Shown: positions 17,185 to 25,881, counted from the stretch's first letter. The stretch: 64,000 nucleotides of DNA from Micromonospora cabrerizensis (GCF_022230955.1 NZ_JAKKFI010000013.1:42006-106005), one strand, 5' to 3'. Made by a program: numbers and translations. The notes: a model not told the origin generated them from the letters alone.

Positions 17185-17709
17185 ATGGGACAGGAAATGA
17201 CTGATCCGGCCGACATCCGGCAGGACGCCGACCAGTTCTCCCTACGGTGCAGTCTCCTCGTCCCGGGCGCCGCCGAGCACGCGTTCGCGGTCTTCACCGA
17301 CGAACTGACTGACTGGTGGGTCACCGAGTACACCTGGTCCGGCCCCGACGCTCTCGCGGAGCTGGGCATGGAGCCGCGCGCCGGCGGGATGCTCTACGAG
17401 ATCGGCCCGTACGGGTTCCGCGCCGACTGGGGCCGGGTGCTCACCTGGGACCCACCGCGGCGGCTGGTCTTCGTCTGGCAGATCGGCCCCGACCGGGCGC
17501 CGGTGCCGGACCCGGCCCGGGCCAGCGAGGTCGAGGTGTTGTTTCTTCCCGAAGGGCCGGAGCGCACCCGGGTCGAGCTGGAGCACCGGCACTTCGACCG
17601 GCACGGCGAGGCTGCCGAGGGGTACCGCAAGGCGCTCACCGCCGGCTGGCACGAGCTGCTCACCCGCTACGTCGCCACGGTTTCACGCCGCCCCGGCACT
17701 CCGGCCTGA
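17185..17709 (+). CDS. SRPBCC / AHSA1-domain protein
   Basis: 174-residue START/Bet v1-like protein of the AHSA1 (activator of Hsp90 ATPase homologue 1) family. Typical features are an N-terminal strand, the ELTDWW(V)TEYTW segment, MEPRAGGMLYE, WGRVLTWDPPRRLVFVWQIG and a C-terminal helix GWHELLTRYV. Such proteins bind small hydrophobic ligands; the ligand here is unknown. ATG at 17185 used; ATG 17197 is possible. Divergent from the collagen-like gene. Confidence 0.85.
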   Translation: MGQEMTDPADIRQDADQFSLRCSLLVPGAAEHAFAVFTDELTDWWVTEYTWSGPDALAELGMEPRAGGMLYEIGPYGFRADWGRVLTWDPPRRLVFVWQIGPDRAPVPDPARASEVEVLFLPEGPERTRVELEHRHFDRHGEAAEGYRKALTAGWHELLTRYVATVSRRPGTPA

Positions 17710-17722
17710 CGAGCGCTCCGCG

Positions 17723-18430
17723 TCACCGGCCGAGCCGCCGGTCACCAGCGGCGCGGCCGCCGAGGTCCCGACCACCCAGGTTCGCGCGTTGGCCGGCCTC
17801 CGCCCCCGAACCGAAGCCGGTGCCGCCCAGCCGGCGCGGCGGTGCGGTGCGCAGCCGTGGGTACTCCTCGGCGAGCCGTCGCTGCACCCGGTCGGAACGG
17901 TCGGCCAGCACCAGCGCCACCGACGGCGTGCCCGACTCGCTGGCCGCCGCCGTCTCGGCAGCCCAGAGCCGGCCCCCGATGACCTCCGCGAAACCGGCGA
18001 GCCAGGAGCGGCGGAAGGCGGCGGGGTGGTCGTCCGCCGGCACGGCGGTGGCGGCCAGGCCGTGCGCCGCCTGCACGAGCAGTGAGGTGAAGAGCAGGTC
18101 GACCCGTTCCAGGTCGCTGGCGAAGCCGAACAGGTGCAGCGTGAAACCGTTGCCCTGCCGGCGGCGTACGCAGCGGCAGCGCAGTGGCTCGGCGACCGCG
18201 GCCAGCAGGCCGACCTTGTCGCGGGCGTACGGGGCGACGACGTCCAGCACCCGGTCACCGACGGGGTCGGTGGTCGGGTCACGTACGGCAAGCAGCGCCC
18301 GGTCCACCCCGTAGCGGGCGATCAGCTCGGTCGCCTTGGCGGTGAACGCGGCGGCCTCGGCGGGCGTGCAGGCCGGGTCCTCGGCCTGGGCCAGCAGCTT
18401 GCGCACCTTGCTGAGCATCGCCTCGGACAT
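17723..18430 (-). CDS. DUF2786 domain protein
   Basis: 235 residues. The N-terminal 40 residues match the DUF2786 pattern (LSKVRKLLAQAEDPACTPAEAAAFTAKATELIARYGVD, cited in part), followed by an all-alpha/beta region of unknown role and a Gly/Arg-rich tail. The ATG at 18430 was preferred because the family starts at this point; 14 more upstream codons are open. Convergent with the AHSA1 gene, 13 bases apart. Function not known. Confidence 0.8.
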   Translation of the reverse strand: MSEAMLSKVRKLLAQAEDPACTPAEAAAFTAKATELIARYGVDRALLAVRDPTTDPVGDRVLDVVAPYARDKVGLLAAVAEPLRCRCVRRRQGNGFTLHLFGFASDLERVDLLFTSLLVQAAHGLAATAVPADDHPAAFRRSWLAGFAEVIGGRLWAAETAAASESGTPSVALVLADRSDRVQRRLAEEYPRLRTAPPRRLGGTGFGSGAEAGQRANLGGRDLGGRAAGDRRLGR

Positions 18431-18557
18431 GCCTACAGAGCTACCACATGGGCCGGACATCACCGGGGTCACGCCGGCATTGATCGATAAGTATCATCGT
18501 CACGGTCGCATGATCAGTCCGATACGGACGGTCAGTCAGCTTCTTCCGGAGGCCCGC

Positions 18558-18998
18558 ATGTCATCCCCGACCGCTCGCCTGCTCGCCGTCGCCACGGCCA
18601 CCACACTGCTCTTCGCCGGCACACCCGCCCAGGCGGAGCCGACCACACCGACCGCACCGGTCAGCTCCGGGGCGAACGCGTTCGCCCCGCTGGCCACCTG
18701 CTACGGCGGGGCGGTCCGGTCGTACTTCGAGAGCGGCCGCTACGGCGGCTCGGCCGGGCAGTACCGCACCACGACCCGCTGTCGCGACATCAACGTCCGC
18801 AACGCCAGCGTGTACGCCACCGAGGCGTGCGTGATCTTCGTGGACAAGACCAGTGCCTGCAACTACTGGACGTACCTGCCGGCCAACTCGGGCTGGATCA
18901 CGGTGGCGACCGACGTCCGGGACGGGGTCAACTTCCGGGTCCGCTTCGAGAACCTGCGCTACGAGTACGAGCCGCTGATCGCGTACCACGCGTTCTGA
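18558..18998 (+). CDS. Small secreted protein, unknown function
   Basis: 146 residues with a clear Sec signal peptide (about 1-26, cleavage after AQA) and a mature domain of about 120 residues rich in Tyr, Thr and Arg with four Cys (TCYGG, TRCRD, EACVIF, SACNYW) that could form two disulfides. CGGAGG lies nine bases before the ATG. No catalytic motif recognised. Confidence 0.75.
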   Translation: MSSPTARLLAVATATTLLFAGTPAQAEPTTPTAPVSSGANAFAPLATCYGGAVRSYFESGRYGGSAGQYRTTTRCRDINVRNASVYATEACVIFVDKTSACNYWTYLPANSGWITVATDVRDGVNFRVRFENLRYEYEPLIAYHAF

Positions 18999-19012
18999 GC
19001 GGTCCGCGCGGT

Positions 19013-19042
19013 CGCGGCGTCCGCCCCCCGACGGACGCCGCG
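19013..19042. terminator. Bidirectional hairpin between convergent genes
   Basis: Perfect 11-bp stem (19013-19023 with 19032-19042) and an 8-base loop, in the 57-base gap between the secreted-protein gene and the minus-strand hypothetical gene. No T-run on either side. Confidence 0.55.
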
Positions 19043-19055
19043 AGCCGGCGGCCGG

Positions 19056-19505
19056 TCACCCTGCACGGCTGCGCAGGGTGGCGATCGTCGAGCCGGCGAG
19101 CGTGAGCAGGCAGTCGGGCAGCAGCCCGTCGGCTGCCGCGGCGCCGAACAACGCCTCGCCGGTCGGCTCGTCCCGGTTGGCGTACGCGCTGACGAAGCGG
19201 GCCACCCAGCGGGTGTCGTACTCCGCCTGGTCGATTCCCGGGAAGTCCAGGGCCGCACCGCTGGCCGCCGGCGCGTCACCGAGCATCGTCGCGGCCAGGC
19301 ACCAGGCGACCCCGTACGCGCCGCTCAGGCCGGCCCGGTCGACGACCGCGTCGAACGCTCCCACCACCGCTTCCCCATCCCCGGTCAGCGCTGAGCGGAG
19401 CACGGCGGCCGCGTCGTCGAACGTCTGCTGTGGTAGGTCCGTCACCCAGCGCACAGTAGGACGCGTGGTCAAGGCCCCCCGAAGACCGTCACTGTCCGTG
19501 TTCAA
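19056..19505 (-). CDS. Hypothetical protein
   Basis: About 149 residues, acidic, Ala-rich, predicted mostly helical; no recognised domain, signal or membrane span. Codon bias fits a real gene and both ends are bounded by neighbours. Start is uncertain: TTG at 19505 has a weak CAGG upstream, while an in-frame GTG near VTDLPQQT would give a protein shorter by about 20 residues. Confidence 0.6.
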   Translation of the reverse strand: MNTDSDGLRGALTTRPTVRWVTDLPQQTFDDAAAVLRSALTGDGEAVVGAFDAVVDRAGLSGAYGVAWCLAATMLGDAPAASGAALDFPGIDQAEYDTRWVARFVSAYANRDEPTGEALFGAAAADGLLPDCLLTLAGSTIATLRSRAG

Positions 19506-19601
19506 CGCGAGCTACCTGCGCTTTACGCCACCTCCACGGTCCCGCCGTCGGCCTCGGCACGCTAATGTGCGCAGCGGACCTTCGCCGGAGGAAGGACGAC
19601 C

Positions 19602-20945
19602 ATGCTCGTATCACGCCGCTCGCGGGTGGCCTCACTGGCTGCCTGCGCGACGATCCTGCTCGCCACAAGCGCTTGCGGGGATGACAAGGCCAAGGAGACC
19701 AGCGCCCAACAGGTGCGCCTCTACGGCACGGACGGCAACATGCTCAACTCCTACCCTGCGGAGTTGAAGGAACGCGCAAGTCTCGTGGACGGGATGAAGG
19801 GCACCACGCCCCTCGTTCCGCTGCCCGAGGACTTCAAGGGCAGGCTACGGACCGTCAATCCGGCGCTGACGGACTACGTGTACTCGGCCGAGACGTACGA
19901 CGCGGTGGTGATCGCCGTGCTCGCCGCGCAGCTGTCCGGCAGCACGGACCCGGCTGCCATCGCGAAGCAGATCGTCGCGGTGACCAACGACGGGCAGCGC
20001 TGCGAGGACCCGGTCAGCTGCCTGACGCTGGCCCGCAACGGCCAGGACATCGAGTACCGCGGCGTCTCGCTGACGCGGGCGGGCTTCACCGACAAGGGTG
20101 AGCCGGCCACCGCGAGCTACGCCACGCTGACCTTCGACGGGCAGCAGATCAACGACGGCAAGACCGAGTTCGTCGGTGCGGGCATCGAGTCGGCGGCGAG
20201 CACCAAGACGCCGCCGAAGCCGAAGAAGCAGCGCCCGAACGTGCCCGCCGACCAGGAGCCGTTGATCCTGGGCGGTCTGCTGCCCAAGACCGGTGACCTG
20301 TCGATCGCGTACCCGCCGATGGCCGCCGGCGCCGCGCTGGCGATCAAGGAGATCAACGCCGCTGGCGGCGCGCTGGGCAAGCCGGTGACGTGGCTGGAGG
20401 GCGACGACGGCACCAACCCGGCGGTGGCCAAGGCGACGGTGGCCAAGCACGCGACTGCCGGCGTCAGCGTGATCATCGGCGCGGGTGGTTCGGGCATCTC
20501 CCGGGCGGTTCTGCCGGACGTGGTGCAGGCCGGGAAGATCCTCTTCTCCCCGTCCAACACCGACAGCAGCCTGACCGACGTGGACGACGAGGGCCTCTAC
20601 TTCCGCACTGCCCCGCCGGACAGCCTCCAGGGCCGGGCGCTGGCCGACGTCATCCTCCGCGACGGGTCGCAGAAGATCGTCATCGTGGCGCGCAAGGACT
20701 CCTACGGTGAGGGCCTCCAGGGCACCGTCCGTGAGGAGCTGGAGAAGGCCGGTATCGCTGCCGACCGACTCAAGCTGCTGACGTACGAGCCGCCGGCCGA
20801 CGCCAAGGCGGCCCCTGTCGACTTCAGCCGGGGCGCGAAGGAGATCAAGGACTTCGGCGCGGACGCCGTGCTGATCATCGGCTTCGGTGAGTCGGCCCAG
20901 GTGATCCGCGGCCTGGCCGACGCCGAGGTGCAGATCCGGCAGTAG
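19602..20945 (+). CDS. Substrate-binding lipoprotein, branched-chain amino acid (type I) family, apparently circularly permuted
   Basis: 447 residues. Signal and lipobox (LATSAC, Cys25) are normal. Residues about 36-200 look like the C-terminal half of the family (VRLYGTDGN, then SAETYDAVVIAVLAAQLSG, then the Cys-containing RCEDPVSCLTLARNGQDI). A Pro/Lys linker (about 203-222) follows, then residues about 225-447 match the N-terminal half (LILGGLLPKTGDLS, AIKEINAAGGALGKPV, LYFRTAPPDSLQGR, KDSYGEGL). The protein ends in AEVQIRQ where a normal member would run into the VRLYGTDGN segment. No ABC permease or ATPase genes adjoin it. Ligand unknown. Confidence 0.85.
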   Translation: MLVSRRSRVASLAACATILLATSACGDDKAKETSAQQVRLYGTDGNMLNSYPAELKERASLVDGMKGTTPLVPLPEDFKGRLRTVNPALTDYVYSAETYDAVVIAVLAAQLSGSTDPAAIAKQIVAVTNDGQRCEDPVSCLTLARNGQDIEYRGVSLTRAGFTDKGEPATASYATLTFDGQQINDGKTEFVGAGIESAASTKTPPKPKKQRPNVPADQEPLILGGLLPKTGDLSIAYPPMAAGAALAIKEINAAGGALGKPVTWLEGDDGTNPAVAKATVAKHATAGVSVIIGAGGSGISRAVLPDVVQAGKILFSPSNTDSSLTDVDDEGLYFRTAPPDSLQGRALADVILRDGSQKIVIVARKDSYGEGLQGTVREELEKAGIAADRLKLLTYEPPADAKAAPVDFSRGAKEIKDFGADAVLIIGFGESAQVIRGLADAEVQIRQ

Positions 20946-20964
20946 CACGACCACGGGCACACGA

Positions 20965-20994
20965 AGGCCGCACCGGCGCTTGCCGGTGCGGCCT
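20965..20994 (+). terminator. Terminator of the binding-protein gene
   Basis: Perfect 13-bp stem (20965-20977 with 20982-20994) and a 4-base loop, followed by CTTCGTTT. Sits between convergent genes 20 bases past the stop. Confidence 0.8.
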
Positions 20995-21009
20995 CTTCGT
21001 TTCGAGGAG

Positions 21010-21762
21010 TCACCGCTGCCGGCGGCGCTCCAGGAACTCGGTCATCCGCCGGTGCTTCTCCTCGTCCTCGAAGAGCACCGCCTGACTGACCAGGTCGAGC
21101 TGCGGATGCGCGGCGGCGGGCGCGTCCACCGCGAGCTTGGTCAGCCGCAGCGCCAGCGGGGAGCCCAGGGCGATCTCGTCCAGCAGGGCGTGCGTCGCCG
21201 TCAGCAACTCGTCGGGCTCGTCCACCACCCGGTTCACCAGACCGATCCGCAGGGCCTCCGCGGCGTCCACCCGTCGGCCGGTGAAGAGCAGCTCCTTGGC
21301 CCGGCCCTCACCGACCAACGCGGGCAGCCGGTGGGTCGCGCCAGCGCCGGCCAGGATGCCCAACCGCACCTCCGGCTGACCGAAGACCGCCCGCGCCGTG
21401 CACACCCGCAGATCGCAGGCGTACGCCAGCTCCGCGCCACCGCCCAGCGCCGGGCCGTCGACGGCGGCGACGGTGGGCATCGGCAACGCCCGGATCCGGG
21501 CGAAGGCGGCGGAGTTGATCGCGGCGAGGGCATCGGTGCGGCCCCGTTCGCGGAGCTGGCCGATGTCGGCGCCACCCGCGAAGATGCCCGCCGCGCCACC
21601 GGTGAGCAGCAGGAGCCGGGGACGCGCCTCCAACTCCGCGCAGACCTGGTGCAGCTCGGCGATCAGGTCGGCGTCGATGGCGTTGCGCTTCTCCGGTCGG
21701 TCCAGGGTGACCACCAGCCGGTCCGGCCGTTCCTCGATCCGCAGCCCGCTCACTGCGTCCAC
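21010..21762 (-). CDS. Enoyl-CoA hydratase/isomerase family protein
   Basis: 250-residue crotonase-fold enzyme of fatty-acid beta-oxidation type. Visible: DRPEKRNAID at the N-terminus, the oxyanion-hole region FAGGADIGQL and DGPALGGGAELAYACDLRV, and AGATHRLPALVG before the C-terminal trimerisation helix. The position of the usual catalytic Glu pair is partly changed (GAGATHRL), so the exact reaction is open. Encoded 43 bases after the 3-hydroxyacyl-CoA dehydrogenase gene, with a family C repeat between them. GTG start at 21762 is provisional. Confidence 0.9.
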   Translation of the reverse strand: MDAVSGLRIEERPDRLVVTLDRPEKRNAIDADLIAELHQVCAELEARPRLLLLTGGAAGIFAGGADIGQLRERGRTDALAAINSAAFARIRALPMPTVAAVDGPALGGGAELAYACDLRVCTARAVFGQPEVRLGILAGAGATHRLPALVGEGRAKELLFTGRRVDAAEALRIGLVNRVVDEPDELLTATHALLDEIALGSPLALRLTKLAVDAPAAAHPQLDLVSQAVLFEDEEKHRRMTEFLERRRQR

Positions 21763-21767
21763 CTTGT

Positions 21768-21808
21768 GTTCGCGACTGCGGGGCTCGCAAGCTCACTCCT
21801 CGCGCTCA
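21768..21808 (-). repeat. Family C dispersed element, copy 1
   Basis: About 41 bases read on the minus strand as TGAGCGCGAGGAGTGAGC, a short variable part, then GCGAGCCCCGCAGTCGCGAA. The second copy is at 38849-38891. In both, the first three bases of the element are the TGA stop codon of the preceding gene (here 3-hydroxyacyl-CoA dehydrogenase). Confidence 0.75.
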
Positions 21809-22663
21809 CTGCTTGACCCCGGCGTTCCACTGGTAGAAGCCGTGCCCGGACTTCTTGCCCAACCGCCCCTGGGCCACCATCTCGACGAGCAGGGGCGGCG
21901 GTGCGAAGCGGTCGCCGTACGCGGCCTGGAGGGTGCGGGCGATGTCGAGCCGCACGTCGAGGCCGACCAGGTCGGTGAGTTCCAACGGCCCGATCGGGTG
22001 CCGGTAGCCCAGCACCATCGCCTTGTCGATGTCGGCCGGGCTGGCCACCCCGTCGGCGACCATCCGGATCGCCTCCAGCCCGAGGGTGACCCCGAGCCGG
22101 GAGGTGGCGAAGCCGGGCAGGTCGCGTACGACGACGGGGTCCTTGCCCAGCCGGCCGGCGAGCGCGACGGCCGCGGCCGTGGTCTCCTCGGCGGTAGCCG
22201 GGCCGACCACGATCTCCAGCAGGGTCATCGCCCAGACCGGGTTGAAGAAGTGCAGGCCGAGGAAGCGCTCGGGCGCGTCCAGCCCGGCGGCCAGCTCACC
22301 GATGGCGATGCTGGAGGTGTTGCTGCCCAGCAGCACGGGGCGCAGGGCGGCGGCGTCCCGCAGCACCGCCCGCTTCAGGTCGAGCCGCTCCGGCACCGCC
22401 TCCACGATCACCCCGGGGGCGGGAGCGACATCGGCGAGCGTGGGACGCAGCGTGACCCGCTGCCGGTTCGCGGCGGCCTCGTCGGCGCTCAGCTTCCCGC
22501 GCTGCACCGCCCGCTCCCACAGCTCGGCGAGCCGGTTCAGCGCGGAGGCGCCCCGCTCGGGGTCCACCTCGACCAACTCCACGGCGTGCCCGGCCCCGGC
22601 CGCCACGTACGCGATGCCGAGCCCCATCGTGCCGGCACCGACGACCACGAAACGATCGCTCAT
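21806..22663 (-). CDS. 3-hydroxyacyl-CoA (3-hydroxybutyryl-CoA) dehydrogenase
   Basis: 285-residue NAD-dependent dehydrogenase of beta-oxidation/butyrate type. N-terminal Rossmann fold VVVGAGTMGLGIAYVAAGAGH, then GSNTSSIAI and the catalytic FLGLHFFNPVWAMTLLEI (His), and the C-terminal dimer domain with YRHPIGPLELTDLVGLD. ATG 22663 follows AGGGAGG. Operon partner of the enoyl-CoA hydratase downstream. Confidence 0.94.
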   Translation of the reverse strand: MSDRFVVVGAGTMGLGIAYVAAGAGHAVELVEVDPERGASALNRLAELWERAVQRGKLSADEAAANRQRVTLRPTLADVAPAPGVIVEAVPERLDLKRAVLRDAAALRPVLLGSNTSSIAIGELAAGLDAPERFLGLHFFNPVWAMTLLEIVVGPATAEETTAAAVALAGRLGKDPVVVRDLPGFATSRLGVTLGLEAIRMVADGVASPADIDKAMVLGYRHPIGPLELTDLVGLDVRLDIARTLQAAYGDRFAPPPLLVEMVAQGRLGKKSGHGFYQWNAGVKQ

Positions 22664-22838
22664 CACGCCTCCCTGTCCCGCCCGCCGACGCGCGGGGTCC
22701 CCGCCACGCCGACCGGGGTGTTCCGCCCGCTCCGCTCGCTCATGGTGCGACCCTAGACAGCTCGACGACCCGGCTCATGCGTGGGGGAGCGCGGGATCGG
22801 GTAATGACCGCCCGTCAACCGAGGGAAGGACCACCGAC

Positions 22839-23126
22839 ATGAGCCAGGCACCGGAGAGCGTCACTGACGGGGAGATCGTGGAGACCCGGGGCGACGAGCG
22901 GGTCGAGCTGCTGCGCGCCGACACCAACAACGACGGCAAGACCGACGTGTGGGTGGTGGACACCGACGGCGACGGCAAGGCCGACCTGTTCCAGTTCGAC
23001 ACCGACGGCGACGGCAAGGTGGACATCACCATGGTCGACATCGACGAGGACGGCCAGCCGGACGAGGTGGTCGACGGCGATGGCGGTCTGCCGCCCGAGC
23101 AGCTTCCCCCGACCGTCCAGGTCTGA
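22839..23126 (+). CDS. Small acidic protein with DxDGDG calcium-binding-type repeats
   Basis: 95 residues, no signal peptide. Four consecutive loops of the form DTNNDGKTD, DTDGDGKAD, DTDGDGKVD and DIDEDGQPD, spaced about 13-14 residues, resemble EF-hand-like or thrombospondin type-3 calcium loops. GGAAGGA lies 8-9 bases before the ATG. Likely a cytosolic calcium-binding or buffering protein; role unknown. Confidence 0.8.
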   Translation: MSQAPESVTDGEIVETRGDERVELLRADTNNDGKTDVWVVDTDGDGKADLFQFDTDGDGKVDITMVDIDEDGQPDEVVDGDGGLPPEQLPPTVQV

Positions 23127-23132
23127 GCCGTA

Positions 23133-23175
23133 CGACGGCCCCCGCCCTCCGTGACGCGGAGCGTGGGGGCCGTCG
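23133..23175. terminator. Bidirectional terminator between the calcium-loop gene and methyltransferase gene
   Basis: The arms CGACGGCCCCCGC (23133-23145) and GCGTGGGGGCCGTCG (23161-23175) pair with one bulge, around a loop that itself holds CCGTGACGCGG. It lies between convergent genes. Confidence 0.65.
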
Positions 23176-23176
23176 C

Positions 23177-23965
23177 TCAGTCGGCGAGCCGCAGGGTGGC
23201 CAGGTAGTAGGGCGCGTCGCGGTCGTCCACATCGGTCAACCGCCAGCCGGTGCCGTGCACCAGCGAGGCGAACTCCTCCGCCGAGCAGACCAGATAGTCG
23301 AACCACTCGGTGCCCAGCTCCCGGTAGCGCAACCGGAGCCGAAGCTGACCGCCGAGCCGACCCCGACTGCGGTTGCGCTCGTGGTAACTCGTGTGCAGCG
23401 GGTCCCGGGTGCCGTACGGGTCGGTGCCGTGCGCGATGATCTGCGCCCCCGGTCGGGCCAGCGCGGCGAGCGCGGCCAGGAACCCGGGGGCACGCTCGCG
23501 CCCCTCGAACAGCCCGAGGTTGTTGCCGAGCAGCAGGAACGTGTCGTACCGCTGCCCGTCTGCGACGTGCGTGTCGACGGTGCCGTGCACCAGTCGCCGG
23601 ACGCCTCGACGCCGACTCACCGCCAGCGCGCCCGCGGAGGTGTCCAGCCCGGTGACCGGTACGCCGCGCTCCTGGAGCAGCAGGGCGATCCGGCCGGCGC
23701 CGGTGCCGATGTCCAGCGTCTCGCCGCGGGCCCGTTCCACCGCCCGGTGGTCGTACGGCTGCCAGTCCTGCGGACCGTCGAGATAGTGCGCGGCTGGCGC
23801 GCCGTTGATCAGACCGTCGTCCCGTTCGATGATCTCGATGACCGGCCGGGGCAGCCGCCCGCCGACCAGCGGCCGGGGTCCGACCCCGCTGGCCACCGCG
23901 AGCGTGTCCCGCAGCAGTTCGCCGACCACGTCACCGATTCGAGGCTCACCCGTCACGGCGTTCAC
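23177..23965 (-). CDS. SAM-dependent methyltransferase
   Basis: 262 residues. Class I methyltransferase motif I is LDIGTGAGRIALLLQERG, the acidic motif II end is GLDTSAGAL, and FLLLGNNLGLFEG corresponds to motif IV. The C-terminal part (YRELGTEWFDYLVCSAEEF) is typical of class I enzymes acting on small molecules. Start GTG 23965 (alternative GTG 23956). Substrate unknown; no pathway neighbours. Confidence 0.85.
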   Translation of the reverse strand: MNAVTGEPRIGDVVGELLRDTLAVASGVGPRPLVGGRLPRPVIEIIERDDGLINGAPAAHYLDGPQDWQPYDHRAVERARGETLDIGTGAGRIALLLQERGVPVTGLDTSAGALAVSRRRGVRRLVHGTVDTHVADGQRYDTFLLLGNNLGLFEGRERAPGFLAALAALARPGAQIIAHGTDPYGTRDPLHTSYHERNRSRGRLGGQLRLRLRYRELGTEWFDYLVCSAEEFASLVHGTGWRLTDVDDRDAPYYLATLRLAD

Positions 23966-24010
23966 GCTATCTGTCCACTCAGCGGCCGGTAGCGGCCGTA
24001 TCCTGGCGGC

Positions 24011-24400
24011 GTGACCACGCTGGACCGGCTGTCGGCTGAGAAGTACATCCTGCTCACGACCTTCCGCAAGGACGGTCGGGCGGTGCCGACCCCGGTCTGG
24101 GCGGTACGCGACGGTGAGGCGCTGGCGGTCTGGACCGGGGCCGACTCGGGCAAGGTGAAGCGCATCCGCCACAACGGTGAGGTGACCGTGGCCCCGTGCG
24201 ACGTGCGGGGACGGCCGCACGGGCCGGAGGTGCCGGCCCACGCGACGATCTACGGCAGCGGCGACACCGGTCGGGTCCGCGACCTGCTCAAGCACAAGTA
24301 CCGCCTGATCGGTCGACTCAGCCTGCTCGGCAGCCGGCTGCGGCGCGGCGAGGGCGGCACGGTCGGCATCCGGTTGACGCTGACCGAGACGCGGCGCTGA
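24011..24400 (+). CDS. PPOX-class F420-dependent oxidoreductase
   Basis: 129-residue split-barrel flavin/F420-binding protein. Matches the actinobacterial family by the N-terminal LSAEKYILLTTFRKDGRAVPTPVW, WTGADSGKVKRIRHNGEVTVAPCD (cited in part) and the C-terminal helix RLSLLGSRLRRG. Probably binds cofactor F420 and reduces an unknown substrate. Divergent from the methyltransferase. Confidence 0.88.
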   Translation: MTTLDRLSAEKYILLTTFRKDGRAVPTPVWAVRDGEALAVWTGADSGKVKRIRHNGEVTVAPCDVRGRPHGPEVPAHATIYGSGDTGRVRDLLKHKYRLIGRLSLLGSRLRRGEGGTVGIRLTLTETRR

Positions 24401-24453
24401 GACGCTGACGAAGACGCGGCGTTGAAGACGCGACGGCGGCGACTGGAGGACGT

Positions 24454-24493
24454 GGAAAGGGGCGGCGGATCGAGATCCACCGCCCCTTTACCG
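24454..24493. terminator. Hairpin between the F420 oxidoreductase and bldC
   Basis: AAAGGGGCGG-C-GGATC / GATCC-A-CCGCCCCTTT forms a long stem with a single internal mismatch and a 2-base loop, ending in TTT on one strand and starting with AAA on the other, so it can end transcription of both convergent genes. Confidence 0.75.
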
Positions 24494-24508
24494 GAAAACT
24501 ATTGCCGC

Positions 24509-24718
24509 TCAGTCGCCCTGCCGCTGCTGCGGGATCTGACCCTGCAACAGCGCCCTGACCTCCGACTCGCGGTATCGACGGTGGCCACCCAGGGTGCGGA
24601 TGGCACTGAGCTTGCCAGCCTTTGCCCACCGGGTCACCGTCTTCGGGTCGACACGGAACATCGACGCCACCTCGGCCGGCGTGAGTAGCGGCTCTGGTTC
24701 GTGCGTTCGCGATGCCAT
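24509..24718 (-). CDS. bldC: BldC-type developmental regulator
   Basis: 69-residue MerR-like DNA-binding protein without effector domain. LLTPAEVASMFRVDPKTVTR and WAKAGKLSAIRTLGGHRRYR are near-identical to Streptomyces BldC, which controls entry into development by cooperative binding to direct repeats. GGAGGAG lies six bases before the ATG and a TATACA -10-like box lies at 24735-24740. Stands alone. Confidence 0.95.
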   Translation of the reverse strand: MASRTHEPEPLLTPAEVASMFRVDPKTVTRWAKAGKLSAIRTLGGHRRYRESEVRALLQGQIPQQRQGD

Positions 24719-24901
24719 CGGTCACTCCTCCACATGTATAGACATCGGCCGGGGTCCCGCCGGCCGACGCGTCTCCCATGGTCCGGCTAGTCCCCGATGT
24801 CCGACATGGGCCGAACGGATGAAGGTCCCTAGACGGACGGATGAACCATGCCCGATTTTTACGACTTTTACACGGCAGAAAGTACCTTATTCGGACTCAT
24901 G

Positions 24902-24916
24902 ATCACGGTTCGTGAT
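24902..24916. promoter_or_regulatory. Short perfect palindrome in AT-richer gap upstream of bldC
   Basis: ATCACG-GTT-CGTGAT lies in an unusually AT-rich stretch (24850-24960, several T-runs) of the 251-base gap between bldC and the next minus-strand gene. Candidate operator or terminator part; target unknown. Confidence 0.35.
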
Positions 24917-24969
24917 GCGTCAACTACGAGCACACCTCACCTTGGGAGCGCTCCTCGGGCGATATGCCC

Positions 24970-25881
24970 CTAGTTGCACCGCTCCAGCAACTGCACCGCG
25001 CGCCACCGGGCCACCAACGTGTCGTACGCGGCGGACGCCTCCTCGGCCTCACCGCGCGACAGCCCCGCGAGGCCGCTGGCGACCAACTCGGGCGAGTCGT
25101 CGGCGGTGAGGGTCTCGTCGGAGAGCAGGTCGACCAGACCGCCGTAGTCCAACTCGACCACCGAGCGCGGATGGAACTCCTCCAGCCAGCGCGCCGCCTC
25201 CTCCACCGCCTCGGTGATCGGCGCCTCGCCCACCGACTTGCGCAGCACCGACAGCGCCCGGGAGGACCGGCGACGGGCCTTGGAGATCTCGGTCCGGTAG
25301 CGCAGCGCCCGACGGCCCGGCTGGGTGACCAGGTCCCGCTCGGCCGGGTCGAAGAGCACGAACCACCGCAGGGGCACTCCCCAGGTCGCGATCTGCTCGT
25401 GCACCCGGGGCACCCCGTGCTCCAGCACCCGGGCACCGCTGCGCCAGTCGTCGACGACCGCCCTGGCCTGGCCGGCCAGCACCGGCGGCACGAAGGCGTC
25501 GGCAAGCACCGAGGGCACCCCGTCCCGAGCGCTGAGGGCCGCCTCAGCGACCCGGATGCGCAGGTTCCATGGGCAGACCAGCAGGCTGTCGTCCGTCTCC
25601 AGGACGTACGCCTCCTCCGGCAGGTCCGGCAGCCGGGTCCAACCAGCGCCCAGCGCCTCGATCACCGCCGTCCGCTGCCGGCCGGGCCCCTCGACCGGGG
25701 CCACCGCCCGGCCCTCCGACACGTAGCGGCGCCAGTAGCTCTGCCGGTCCCGGTCGAAGGCGGTCAACGGTTCGTACACGCGCAGGTAAGAAGCGAAGAG
25801 CGACGGCACGGCGCGATCCTCCCACGAACCGAAGCCGTACGCGGTCAGCGGCCGGACCACGCGCGCCGCAACGTGGGACAC
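24970..25881 (-). CDS. Conserved actinobacterial hypothetical protein
   Basis: 303 residues, no signal peptide or membrane span. Several conserved-looking blocks: [36 protein letters not shown] and [16 protein letters not shown] recognise it as a widespread actinomycete protein but know no function. GTG start at 25881. Divergent from the branched-chain amino acid dehydrogenase gene. Confidence 0.75.
   Translation of the reverse strand: MSHVAARVVRPLTAYGFGSWEDRAVPSLFASYLRVYEPLTAFDRDRQSYWRRYVSEGRAVAPVEGPGRQRTAVIEALGAGWTRLPDLPEEAYVLETDDSLLVCPWNLRIRVAEAALSARDGVPSVLADAFVPPVLAGQARAVVDDWRSGARVLEHGVPRVHEQIATWGVPLRWFVLFDPAERDLVTQPGRRALRYRTEISKARRRSSRALSVLRKSVGEAPITEAVEEAARWLEEFHPRSVVELDYGGLVDLLSDETLTADDSPELVASGLAGLSRGEAEEASAAYDTLVARWRAVQLLERCN

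Noticed and set aside
19602..20945. Calling the binding protein a pseudogene or truncated gene
   Set aside because: Frame is intact end to end, signal peptide and lipobox are good, and both halves of the fold are complete, only in swapped order.
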